From assembly GCF_023541015.1 (NCBI RefSeq), contig NZ_JALNPR010000003.1, forward strand, positions 349,534-413,533: DNA of 64,000 nucleotides, written 5' to 3'. Of this stretch, positions 55,124-62,513 are shown in pieces. The position numbers were made by a program, and so were the translations under genes. The stretch's first letter is position 1. The number at the start of each line of letters is the position of its first letter. A model generated the notes under the pieces. It was not told the origin of the DNA. It made no database searches and worked only from the letters and a program-made list of their open reading frames with translations. This DNA is from Marivivens donghaensis. Its GTDB lineage: Bacteria; Pseudomonadota; Alphaproteobacteria; Rhodobacterales; Rhodobacteraceae.

Positions 55124-55921
55124 TTACATTGTCCAAACGCGGGGCAGATCGCAGCCGCGGAAATTGCGTAGAAATTCGGTCAGTTGGCGGCGCATTGCGC
55201 GGGCGTCGTCATGCATCAACCGCACGACGAGTTTCCCACCCCAAGCCGTGGCGGGAACGTCCAGCGCGCGGGCCTCATCCAGACGGTCCATCGCATCGGG
55301 GCCAACATAGAGGATGGTCGCCGTGGTGCGGGCGCCGTTGAGGCAGCCAATCCCCTGATACTGTATGAAATCGCCAGTGATGCGGGTGGCCTCGGCGTGG
55401 ATCAAACGACCATCAACGCGGATGCGCCACTGGTCGCTAAAGGACACGGTTTGCAGCGTTTCGCCCATCGCCTTACGGCCAAAGATCACGGGTTCGACGA
55501 TCAACAAACGGCTATCCGCATCAAGATCAGCGGTGATCGTGCGGGCAATCGCGCTTTGGTCAAATAGGATGGTTTCTTGCGGCATCCAATGGACCGTCGC
55601 GCCCCCTTTGGCCTTCAGGTGGACATCCATCCGCGCCACCCCTTGGGAGGCTTTATAAACCCGCTCTGCCGTTTGCGTGGCGACCGTGGCAGAGGCACCG
55701 TCATGGGCGTGAATGTCGATGCGGTAGTCATCCCCGCCCGTCAAACCGCCCGCCGTATTGACCAAAACCACATCGGGCACGGGCGCATGATTGCGTGGCA
55801 GAAGCGCCTTTAGGCTACCAGATTGATGCAGATCGCGCAGACGATTGTCGGGGCCACAAAACCCCGCCACCACCCGCCCTTTGGCGCGTTGCAATTTGAC
55901 CTGATGTGTTGCGTCCAGCAT
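55124..55921 (-). CDS. ureD: Urease accessory protein UreD
   Basis: A 265-residue UreD/UreH. Family segments are VNTAGGLTGGDDYRIDIHAHDGASATVATQTAERVYKA (about 55-95) and the HWMPQETILFDQSAIARTITADLDADSRLLIVEPVIFGRKAMGE middle. It starts the ureDABCEFG operon. The ATG at 55921 is preceded by GGGGAACGGG; a GTG four codons upstream is less likely. Confidence 0.94.
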   Translation of the reverse strand: MLDATHQVKLQRAKGRVVAGFCGPDNRLRDLHQSGSLKALLPRNHAPVPDVVLVNTAGGLTGGDDYRIDIHAHDGASATVATQTAERVYKASQGVARMDVHLKAKGGATVHWMPQETILFDQSAIARTITADLDADSRLLIVEPVIFGRKAMGETLQTVSFSDQWRIRVDGRLIHAEATRITGDFIQYQGIGCLNGARTTATILYVGPDAMDRLDEARALDVPATAWGGKLVVRLMHDDARAMRRQLTEFLRNFRGCDLPRVWTM

Positions 55922-56057
55922 CCCGTTCCCCACTTGCTCGGGTAGCTAGACAGAGGCCCGCGACAGGGAAAAGACGACGCCGTGCGGGGCGCTTAATCCA
56001 TGGGCATACAGTCCACGAATTGCCCGTTTCGGGGCGTTTCGGTGAAAAAATAGGCAG

Positions 56058-57752
56058 TTAGGAAATCAGTTCGAACTTATGAACATCGACCATACCGCGG
56101 TCGGTGATTTTCAATGCGGGGATCACAGGCAGAGCGAGGAAGGCCAGCTGCAAGAACGGCTCTTCGAGCGTGACGCCCAGTGAATGCGCAGCGGCCCGCA
56201 GAGGGATCAGCTGATCGCGGACCTCTTCGAAAGACAGAAGGCTCATGAGACCCGCAACAGGTAGCGCAAGCTCGGCGAGGATTTTGCCATCCTGAACCAC
56301 CACGAAACCACCTTCGATCTGGCCCAAGCGGTTCGCGGCAAGCGCCATATCGTCGTAATCCGCGCCAACGACCGCGATGTTGTGGTGGTCGTGACAAACG
56401 GTCGATGCGATTGCTCCGGACTTCAGCCCGAACCCTTTGACAAAGCCAGTCGCAGAATTGCCGTTGACCCCGTGCCGTTCGATCACCGCGATGCGGATCA
56501 GATCGCGGGTGATGTCAGGGCGTTTATCGCCATCGGTGCTGGGAATGTCCTCGTGCAGGAATTCGGTGATGATCTTTCCCTCAAGGATACCAATGACGGG
56601 CGTCTCGGGGTTGTTGCCACCGTGACGGAAATGATCGGGCGTGACGGTCGGGGCCTTGACCGAATTGCGGCCTACGGGCGGGATGATATCCCGTGCAGCA
56701 AAGGCAGCGTCGTTCACGACCTTGCCACCACAAAGCACCAATTGCGCATCGCAAGCTGAGAGATCGCCAATCGCAACGATATCCGCCCGTTTCCCCGGCG
56801 CGATCTGACCACGGTCCTTGAGGCCAAAGGCCTCAGCCGCAGACAAAGACGCCGCGCGGTAAACAGCCGTGATCGGGCTACCCCGTGCGATCAGACTACG
56901 GATCATGTAATCGAGATGCCCGTATTCATCGATATCCAGAGGGTTTCGATCATCCGTGCAGAGGCACATATAAGCCGAAGTGATATCGGTCAGAACGGGT
57001 TGCAGCGCGATCATATCCTTAGACACCGACCCTTCGCGGATCAGCACGCGCATGCCTTTTTGCAGCTTCTCAATCGCCTCTTCGGCGGTGGTGGCCTCGT
57101 GTTCGGTGCGGATGCCTGCGGCAACATAAGCGTTGAGGTCCTTGCCCGACAGTTGCGGGCAATGGCCGTCGATATGGCCACCCTCGAACAGGCGGATTTT
57201 GTCCATGCAGTCAGGGTCACGGTAAATCACGCCGGGGTAATTCATGAACTCCGCCAGCCCAATGTTCGACGGATGCCCCATCACTTGCGCAATATCCTCG
57301 GCCAAGAGCCGCGCCCCTGCCGTTTCCATATGCGAGGACGGCACGCAGGACGACAGTTGGACTTTGATATCCATGACAGTGCGCTCTGACGCCGCCTGAA
57401 AATAACGGATGCCCTCTAGCCCGATGACATTGGCGATCTCATGGGGATCACAGATCGCGGTCGTCACCCCGCGCGGCGCAACACAGCGGTCGAATTCGAA
57501 CGGCGTGACAAGGCTGCTTTCGATATGGAGGTGTGTATCAATGAACCCCGGCACCAAGGTGAGGCCAGACACGTCGATGACCTCTTTGCCCTCGTAATCC
57601 GCACCGATCCCAACGATGATATCGCCGCAAATCGCGACATCCCCAGAAATCCGTGCCCCTGTGACGACGCACAAAACCTCGCCCCCACGCAGGACGATAT
57701 CGGCGGGTGCATCACCACGCCCTTGGGCAATACGGGTTTCTAGGTCGGCCAT
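56058..57752 (-). CDS. ade: Adenine deaminase
   Basis: A 564-residue amidohydrolase of the Ade family: metal motif [21 protein letters not shown] (about 73-93), [13 protein letters not shown] (His), the catalytic [13 protein letters not shown] region (about 185) and the family-specific C-terminal domain with [18 protein letters not shown]. It converts adenine to hypoxanthine and ammonium. A single gene on the same strand as the urease operon, 136 bp upstream of ureD. CGGAG precedes the ATG. The C-terminal hydrophobic [18 protein letters not shown] end is typical. Confidence 0.94.
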   Translation of the reverse strand: MADLETRIAQGRGDAPADIVLRGGEVLCVVTGARISGDVAICGDIIVGIGADYEGKEVIDVSGLTLVPGFIDTHLHIESSLVTPFEFDRCVAPRGVTTAICDPHEIANVIGLEGIRYFQAASERTVMDIKVQLSSCVPSSHMETAGARLLAEDIAQVMGHPSNIGLAEFMNYPGVIYRDPDCMDKIRLFEGGHIDGHCPQLSGKDLNAYVAAGIRTEHEATTAEEAIEKLQKGMRVLIREGSVSKDMIALQPVLTDITSAYMCLCTDDRNPLDIDEYGHLDYMIRSLIARGSPITAVYRAASLSAAEAFGLKDRGQIAPGKRADIVAIGDLSACDAQLVLCGGKVVNDAAFAARDIIPPVGRNSVKAPTVTPDHFRHGGNNPETPVIGILEGKIITEFLHEDIPSTDGDKRPDITRDLIRIAVIERHGVNGNSATGFVKGFGLKSGAIASTVCHDHHNIAVVGADYDDMALAANRLGQIEGGFVVVQDGKILAELALPVAGLMSLLSFEEVRDQLIPLRAAAHSLGVTLEEPFLQLAFLALPVIPALKITDRGMVDVHKFELIS

Positions 57753-57890
57753 GTCTACGCTCCGGTCTTTTGGTCAGTAGACCGCAGAGACACCAAAGGG
57801 ACAAGCGCCGATCAGAATTCGAACGCAACGGAGGGGAAATCGGGATCCTGCGCGACGCCAGTATCTGCGCTGATCGTGTATGGGTGTAGC

Positions 57891-57994
57891 ACCTCTAAAC
57901 CACTGCTCATGTTCGCGTCACTAGGAAGGAAAACAGAAACAAACGCGAGGGGGATTACGTAAAATGCGAACATGAGCAGGATTAGTTAAGAGGT
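57891..57994. repeat. Imperfect inverted repeat with 14-base perfect core arms
   Basis: CTGCTCATGTTCGC (57903-57916) is exactly complementary to GCGAACATGAGCAG (57966-57979), and outside these ACCTCTAAAC (57891-57900) matches GTTAAGAGGT (57985-57994) at 9 of 10 positions. The spacer is about 49 bp. I found no other copy of the arms in the window. It could be a structured RNA, a small non-autonomous element remnant, or an invertible segment. Confidence 0.6.
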
Positions 57995-58031
57995 AGGAAC
58001 ACTTTTGATATACACCCTTAACGTGATCACT

Positions 58032-58047
58032 CCATGCGTGCGCATGG
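58032..58047. promoter_or_regulatory. Perfect palindrome CCATGCG-TG-CGCATGG
   Basis: A 16-base dyad, 7+2+7, next to another 8-base palindrome (58023-58030). It lies between ade and apbE, about 280 bp upstream of ade and 88 bp past the apbE stop. Protein or function unknown. Confidence 0.35.
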
Positions 58048-58134
58048 GGTAGCGCTGCACGCAAATGCGGTATCAACCTACACGTTCGTGCAAGAAACTA
58101 GAGGGAGAACCCGACCTCGGGGGTTCGACCCGAC

Positions 58135-59043
58135 TCAGGTGCGTTCGAGGTACATCGCCTTAATGCCGTTCGCCCGTGCAAAGTGCGTTCCCGCCTCCTT
58201 GCCCATCACCATTAACGCCGTCGCCCAAGCATCTGCAGCCATGCAGGTTTCATCCAAAACGGTGACAGAGGCAGGACCATCGGTCAGGGGGATGCCCTGA
58301 CGAGGGTTGATAGTGTGCGACAGCCGTTTGTCCCCGACCGTAATCCAGTGCCGATAGTCGCCAGAGGTGGCAACGGCGACGTCGGTTACTTCGACAACGG
58401 AATGGATTGCGCGGCGGTCGTAGTCGGGGGCTTCAACCGCGATGGGCCAGAACCCACCGTCAGGTTTGGTGCCGATGGCGCGCAGGTCGCCGTCGATCCC
58501 CGCGCAGATGGATGTCACGCCCAAACGGCGGGCCGTGTCGATGAGGCAGTCGGTGCCGTATCCTTTGGCAATGCCGTTAAGGTCCAATTGCACGGGATGG
58601 TTTTTGCGCACCCGAAGGCCCTCTGCATCCAGTTCAACTGCGTCATGGGCCGTGATATGCGATGTGTCGCCGATCATCTGGGTCAAGTGGTCCGCATCGG
58701 TAGGTTTAGGGCCGAACCCCCACGCCTGGACCGCGCGACCAACGGCAATATCAAAGGCCCCGCCCGACAGCCGCCCGATGGTCAGCGCCTGATCCAGAAC
58801 CGTAAAGAGCGCAGCGGGCACAGTCACCCATTCCCCAACAGCTGCGGCGTTCAGACGGCAAAGGTCGCTTTGCGGTTTCCAGAGGGACATCTGGGCATCC
58901 ACGGTGTCCACCGCCTTTTGGAACGCTGATTGATAAGGGGATGGGTCCGCGCCCTCGGGCAGCCAGAATTGCGCATGCCAGCGGGCCGTGCCCATCGTTT
59001 CACCCGAGAGGTTGTGACAGCGCTCAGAACACATCAGCAGCAT
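58135..59043 (-). CDS. apbE: FAD:protein FMN transferase ApbE
   Basis: A 302-residue ApbE. The N-terminal SGETMGTARWHAQFW, the GGAFDIAVGRAVQAWGFGP segment (about 100), LDLNGIAKGYGTD (about 155) and the Mg-binding DETCMAADAWATAL (about 265) are all present. It transfers FMN from FAD to a Ser/Thr of target proteins. The start at 59043 has AAGGA five bases upstream and overlaps the end of the reductase gene. Unusually for a Gram-negative ApbE beside an exported protein, I see no signal peptide or lipobox: the protein starts MLLMCSERCHN directly before the catalytic domain. Last gene of the DUF2271-PepSY-apbE operon. Confidence 0.92.
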   Translation of the reverse strand: MLLMCSERCHNLSGETMGTARWHAQFWLPEGADPSPYQSAFQKAVDTVDAQMSLWKPQSDLCRLNAAAVGEWVTVPAALFTVLDQALTIGRLSGGAFDIAVGRAVQAWGFGPKPTDADHLTQMIGDTSHITAHDAVELDAEGLRVRKNHPVQLDLNGIAKGYGTDCLIDTARRLGVTSICAGIDGDLRAIGTKPDGGFWPIAVEAPDYDRRAIHSVVEVTDVAVATSGDYRHWITVGDKRLSHTINPRQGIPLTDGPASVTVLDETCMAADAWATALMVMGKEAGTHFARANGIKAMYLERT

Positions 59044-61219
59044 ACCGTCCTTCGGCCTTGAGCGCATCAACACTGAGGCCCAGAGGGGTGAGGATATCGT
59101 CGAGCGCCACTTTGACGCCGTCACCCATATCCCGTCCACCACAGATCAAAATCTGCGCACCGGTATTGATCAGGTCAGCAATGCGCACAGCGTCATCCGC
59201 GACCGCGTTCTGCACGTAGCGGGGTTGGGCACCACGCGACAGCGCCAAGGTCAGAGAGGACAGCCGCCCGTCCGATTCCCATGCCGCAAAATCGTCGTCA
59301 TAGGCATAGCCACCACGGCGGCTGCGGACACCGAAATACATATGAACAGGACGGTGGGACGCGTTCGCCCGAATAAAGCCCGCCAAAGCCCCGACACCAG
59401 CACCCGCACCGATCAGCACCAAGGGCGCGTCCCCTTTTGGCGCGTGGAAGGCCGCGTTGGTCGAGACATAAGCATTGACCGTCTCACACACCTCTAGCGC
59501 ATAGAGTTGCCCAGAGCACAGACCACCCGGCGCCTTGCGGACACAGATTTCGACAAAGCCGTCCTTGGAGGCAGAGGCCAGCGAATAGGACCGTGGGCTT
59601 GGGTCGCCATGAGGCAGGATGTTCAACAGATCCCCCGCCTCGAACCCCGCAAAACCACGTCGCATTAGACGATCAAGGACAGACCGTTTCGGCAGGGCAA
59701 AGCGCAGGACGGCCATCGGGGCTTGGTCCTCTTCGCCGTAGGTGCGTTTAGAGATCAGCGTCAGATCGGTCGTCGGCTGCGGATCAACCATAGTGGCAAG
59801 GTCGGGTTCGGGCAGACCGAATGCCGCCGCATAATCACGGCCCCAAGCTGCGAAATCCTGAACCGATTGACGGTCAACGGTGTGAATGTCCGACGGCACA
59901 GACCAGCCACGCTCGCGCAGCGTTTGGGCAACTTTGCGGGCATAGCCGCAGAACTCTGGGTAAGACGAGTCCCCGAAACCAACGATGGAAATCGGGGTCA
60001 ACAATGGGCGTGCCGTTGCGATAGCCTCGCAAAAATCGGATGCGGAATGGGGCGCGTCCCCTTCGCCATAGGTCGCAGCACAAAGGATGATCGATTTGGC
60101 CGCTGCGTATGTCTCGGGCGCGAAGTCGTTCATATCGGCGATATGCGTCGTTTGCCCCTGCCCTTGCAGCCAGAGCGCCGCCGCACGTGCAAACCGCCCA
60201 GTTGTGCCAGTCTCAGAGCCGATCAAAAGAACCACATCGGCATGAGCTGCGTCCGTGTTGTGCAGCTTTGGACCACGGCTCCGCCCTGCGATCCAGACCA
60301 AGAGGCCAGAACCCGTCAGAACAGGAACCGCCAAGGACATGAGGCCCAGCACCAACCCGAGGATCGACGCGCCCTGCCCTGTGTGCAGCAGGTGCATGAC
60401 GTCCATAACTTTGGACCAGAGCGAGCGTTGATCCCATGTTAGCATCTCGCCCGTTGCGGGATCGACATAGCCCGCCCCCGCGTCTGTCTCGATCATATAG
60501 GCTTGGCCTGGAATACCTGCGCGGGGGATGGTGATTTGGCGGATGGTATCGCCGTCTATCGCGGTGAGGGCTGCCAGTTGATCGGCGGGCAGCGCGGCCT
60601 CTGTGCTGATCGCAGAGGGCCACTCAGGATAGGGCGAGGTTTCAGGGATCAGGCCGAGCGTCGAGGCCCCCATCCACACGCCAGAGATCGACGAGATCAG
60701 CAAACCGATCCCCGCGATCCGTGCGATTTTCAGGTGCAGACCGCCCGCCCCTTCGCCACGATCACGGGCAAAGAGTTTGCGCCAGCCGCCCATGCGACGG
60801 GCCGCGAGGAAGTAACCAGAGATCGACAGGATCACCATGGCAAGGGTGACGATCAGGACAACCACATGGCCTATGTCCGAGAGAAACAGCGCGCGGTGCA
60901 GGTTTTCGAACCAAAGCTCTAATTGGCTACTCTGCACTGCGCCCATTGCCGCGCCGGTCGCAGGGTCGATGAGGGTTTGCTCTAACCCGTTCGCCCCGAA
61001 CGACACGGCGGACATGACACCGTTGTCATCAACGACAATTTGTTCCGCACCTGGAATGGCTTGCTGAACGGCGACGACCAAATCCCCTGCATTCAACCGC
61101 GCCACTGTGCGGTCAGCGGAGAACACAGGAAAGATCGACAGGATCGCGCCCGTCAGGGCCACAATCACCAGCAAGAGAGAGGCAGAGACACCTGCCCAAC
61201 GGTGGAAAGCGCGGAACAT
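59024..61219 (-). CDS. PepSY-TM / flavodoxin / FAD-NAD(P)H reductase fusion protein
   Basis: A 731-residue fusion. The membrane half (about 1-325) has four helices near 11-31, 115-137, 168-188 and 285-310, with PepSY-type repeats including the two YVDPATG/LIDPATG motifs. The flavodoxin domain (about 330-470) has LIGSETGTTGRFARAAALWL and CAATYGEGDAP for FMN. The reductase domain (about 500-731) has RSYSLASAS (FAD), PLVLIGAGAGVGALAG and ILICGGRDMGDGV (NADP), and ends AEGRYAADVF like CysJ-type reductases. It would move electrons from NADPH through FAD and FMN into or across the inner membrane, perhaps by haem on the PepSY helices. Substrate unknown; iron or siderophore reduction is a common guess for such fusions. 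Confidence 0.9.
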   Translation of the reverse strand: MFRAFHRWAGVSASLLLVIVALTGAILSIFPVFSADRTVARLNAGDLVVAVQQAIPGAEQIVVDDNGVMSAVSFGANGLEQTLIDPATGAAMGAVQSSQLELWFENLHRALFLSDIGHVVVLIVTLAMVILSISGYFLAARRMGGWRKLFARDRGEGAGGLHLKIARIAGIGLLISSISGVWMGASTLGLIPETSPYPEWPSAISTEAALPADQLAALTAIDGDTIRQITIPRAGIPGQAYMIETDAGAGYVDPATGEMLTWDQRSLWSKVMDVMHLLHTGQGASILGLVLGLMSLAVPVLTGSGLLVWIAGRSRGPKLHNTDAAHADVVLLIGSETGTTGRFARAAALWLQGQGQTTHIADMNDFAPETYAAAKSIILCAATYGEGDAPHSASDFCEAIATARPLLTPISIVGFGDSSYPEFCGYARKVAQTLRERGWSVPSDIHTVDRQSVQDFAAWGRDYAAAFGLPEPDLATMVDPQPTTDLTLISKRTYGEEDQAPMAVLRFALPKRSVLDRLMRRGFAGFEAGDLLNILPHGDPSPRSYSLASASKDGFVEICVRKAPGGLCSGQLYALEVCETVNAYVSTNAAFHAPKGDAPLVLIGAGAGVGALAGFIRANASHRPVHMYFGVRSRRGGYAYDDDFAAWESDGRLSSLTLALSRGAQPRYVQNAVADDAVRIADLINTGAQILICGGRDMGDGVKVALDDILTPLGLSVDALKAEGRYAADVF

Positions 61220-61228
61220 GCGGTGACC

Positions 61229-61699
61229 TCACATATCAAAGGTGAAGGTGGCGATGTATCCGCGACCTGCAACGGTTTGACCTTTGTTCGCGTCATCCAG
61301 AGGCACAATGATTTCAGCGGGGCTGTTGGGCATATGCTCAACGGCCACATCGACGCGGATTTGATAGCCTGCGTTGATCAATGCGTCTTCGACATCGACC
61401 GTAATCTCGCGCGTCCGACCAGATCCGAGGCTTGCGCCCGACAGACCAGCGATTTCGCGGCTCGATCCACCTGTGCCTGCATACCAACCGCTCAGGTGAT
61501 CCCACCACCGCGACTTGCCCGAGGCTATCCAGAGGTGACGCACATATTGGCCGCTCGCATCGGTGAGGTAATAGCCGAGGTAGGCATCTTCGCCGCCGTA
61601 GTTGCGCATATGTGTGGTCAATGTCACCTGCGCTGCAGAGGCAAATGACGGGGCAACAAGGGCGGTTGTCGCGACAAGAGCGGGGGTCAAAAATTTCAT
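61229..61699 (-). CDS. DUF2271-family periplasmic protein
   Basis: A 156-residue exported protein: signal peptide 1-22 (APSFASAAQ), then a beta-rich domain with RNYGGEDAYLGYYLTDASGQYVRHLWIASGKSRWWDHLSGWY (about 32-72) typical of DUF2271. It contains LSGAS (residues 86-90), which resembles the tail of the ApbE flavinylation consensus D-x-x-(S/T)-G-A-(S/T) but has Ala where Asp is expected (residue 84). First gene of the operon with the PepSY-reductase gene (9 bp) and apbE. Role unknown; a periplasmic electron or metal partner is plausible. Confidence 0.85.
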   Translation of the reverse strand: MKFLTPALVATTALVAPSFASAAQVTLTTHMRNYGGEDAYLGYYLTDASGQYVRHLWIASGKSRWWDHLSGWYAGTGGSSREIAGLSGASLGSGRTREITVDVEDALINAGYQIRVDVAVEHMPNSPAEIIVPLDDANKGQTVAGRGYIATFTFDM

Positions 61700-61759
61700 C
61701 TGTATTCTCCGTCAGAGTGGGCGCTTTGCCCAGTTATCGATTGCCTTATCGCCACCAAA

Positions 61760-61810
61760 CCTGAAGCCAAACTGAAGGTTTCTGAAAACCGTCTTCAGCT
61801 TGTCTTCAGG
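61760..61810. promoter_or_regulatory. Two mirrored tandem boxes between the DUF2271 operon and the two-component genes
   Basis: CTGAAG-N5-CTGAAG (61761-61777) and, on the opposite strand, the same pair read as CTTCAG-N5-CTTCAG (61793-61809). The 51-bp block is close to a palindrome around GGTTTCTGAAAACC. The 11-bp phased direct repeat is the architecture of PmrA/QseB/BqsR-type OmpR-family response regulators. One box faces each divergent gene set. Confidence 0.7.
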
Positions 61811-61853
61811 TTCACAAGAGAGTGTAATCCCTAGACAATGAACGGAGTGCGAC

Positions 61854-62513
61854 ATGCGCGTTTTGCTGGTGGAGGATGATTTGGTGCTCGGCCCGGCGGT
61901 GGCCGATCAAATCATGGCCGATGGGCATAGCGTGGATCGCGTGACGACCTTGGACGAGGCGCAGTCGGCGGTTATGGCCTTCCCGTTCGACCTGATCCTG
62001 TTGGATTTGCTGCTGCCAGATGGGCGCGGCATTCCATTCCTGAAATCCCTGCGGTCCCGTGGCGATGCAACGCCCGTCATTATTATCACCGCCTTGGATC
62101 AGGTCTCTGACCGCATCGCGGGGCTACAGTCTGGTGCGGATGATTATCTGGTCAAACCCTTTGACCTCAGCGAACTCTCGGCCCGCATCGGATCTGTGTC
62201 GCGCCGCTATGCAGGCAACCCGAACCCACTCATCACCCATGGCGATCTGGACATCGATATCGCGGGGCGGACAGTTCTAAAATCGGGCGTCAAAGTTGCG
62301 CTCACCAACCGCGAATGGGCGATTTTTGAGGCGATCCTCCAGCGTCCGAACCAAGTTGTCGGCAAGGGCCAGATCGAAGAGGTTCTATCGAATTTCGACA
62401 CCAGCGTTGGGCCGAATACTATTGAGGTCCACATCAGCCATCTGCGCAAAAAGATCGGCAAAGAGGTGATCCTGACCGAACGTGGTCTTGGCTACCGTTT
62501 GGGGCAACCATAA
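61854..62513 (+). CDS. OmpR/PhoB-family response regulator
   Basis: A 219-residue two-domain regulator. The receiver (about 1-115) has the acidic pocket VEDD (Glu7, Asp8, Asp9), phospho-acceptor Asp51 in LILLDLLLPDG, switch Thr in IIITALD and Lys in YLVKPFD. The C-terminal winged helix (about 125-219) has GRTVLKSGVKVALTNREWAIFEAIL and TIEVHISHLRKKIG. It resembles PmrA/QseB-type regulators. It overlaps the sensor-kinase start by one base and is divergent from the DUF2271 operon; the tandem boxes upstream are its likely binding sites. Confidence 0.94.
   Translation: MRVLLVEDDLVLGPAVADQIMADGHSVDRVTTLDEAQSAVMAFPFDLILLDLLLPDGRGIPFLKSLRSRGDATPVIIITALDQVSDRIAGLQSGADDYLVKPFDLSELSARIGSVSRRYAGNPNPLITHGDLDIDIAGRTVLKSGVKVALTNREWAIFEAILQRPNQVVGKGQIEEVLSNFDTSVGPNTIEVHISHLRKKIGKEVILTERGLGYRLGQP

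Larger units (their letters stand above)
57753..58134. other. Intergenic region rich in dyads between ade and apbE (382 bp)
   Basis: No convincing coding frame. It holds the ade leader, a 104-bp imperfect inverted repeat (57891-57994), an 8-base palindrome GTGATCAC (58023-58030), a perfect 7+2+7 palindrome (58032-58047) and a short hairpin TCGGG/CCCGA (58117-58133) near the apbE stop. Composition is more AT-rich than flanking genes in the centre. Confidence 0.6.

Noticed and set aside
58117..58133. TCGGG-GGTTCGA-CCCGA hairpin resembling a tRNA T-arm near the apbE stop
   Set aside because: The loop is out of register (T loop should begin TTC), and no acceptor, D or anticodon arm can be drawn nearby.
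59024..61219. DPATG motifs in the PepSY half as ApbE flavinylation sites
   Set aside because: LIDPATGAAM and YVDPATGEM lack the acceptor Ser/Thr after Gly-Ala; DPATG is a common PepSY-domain feature.
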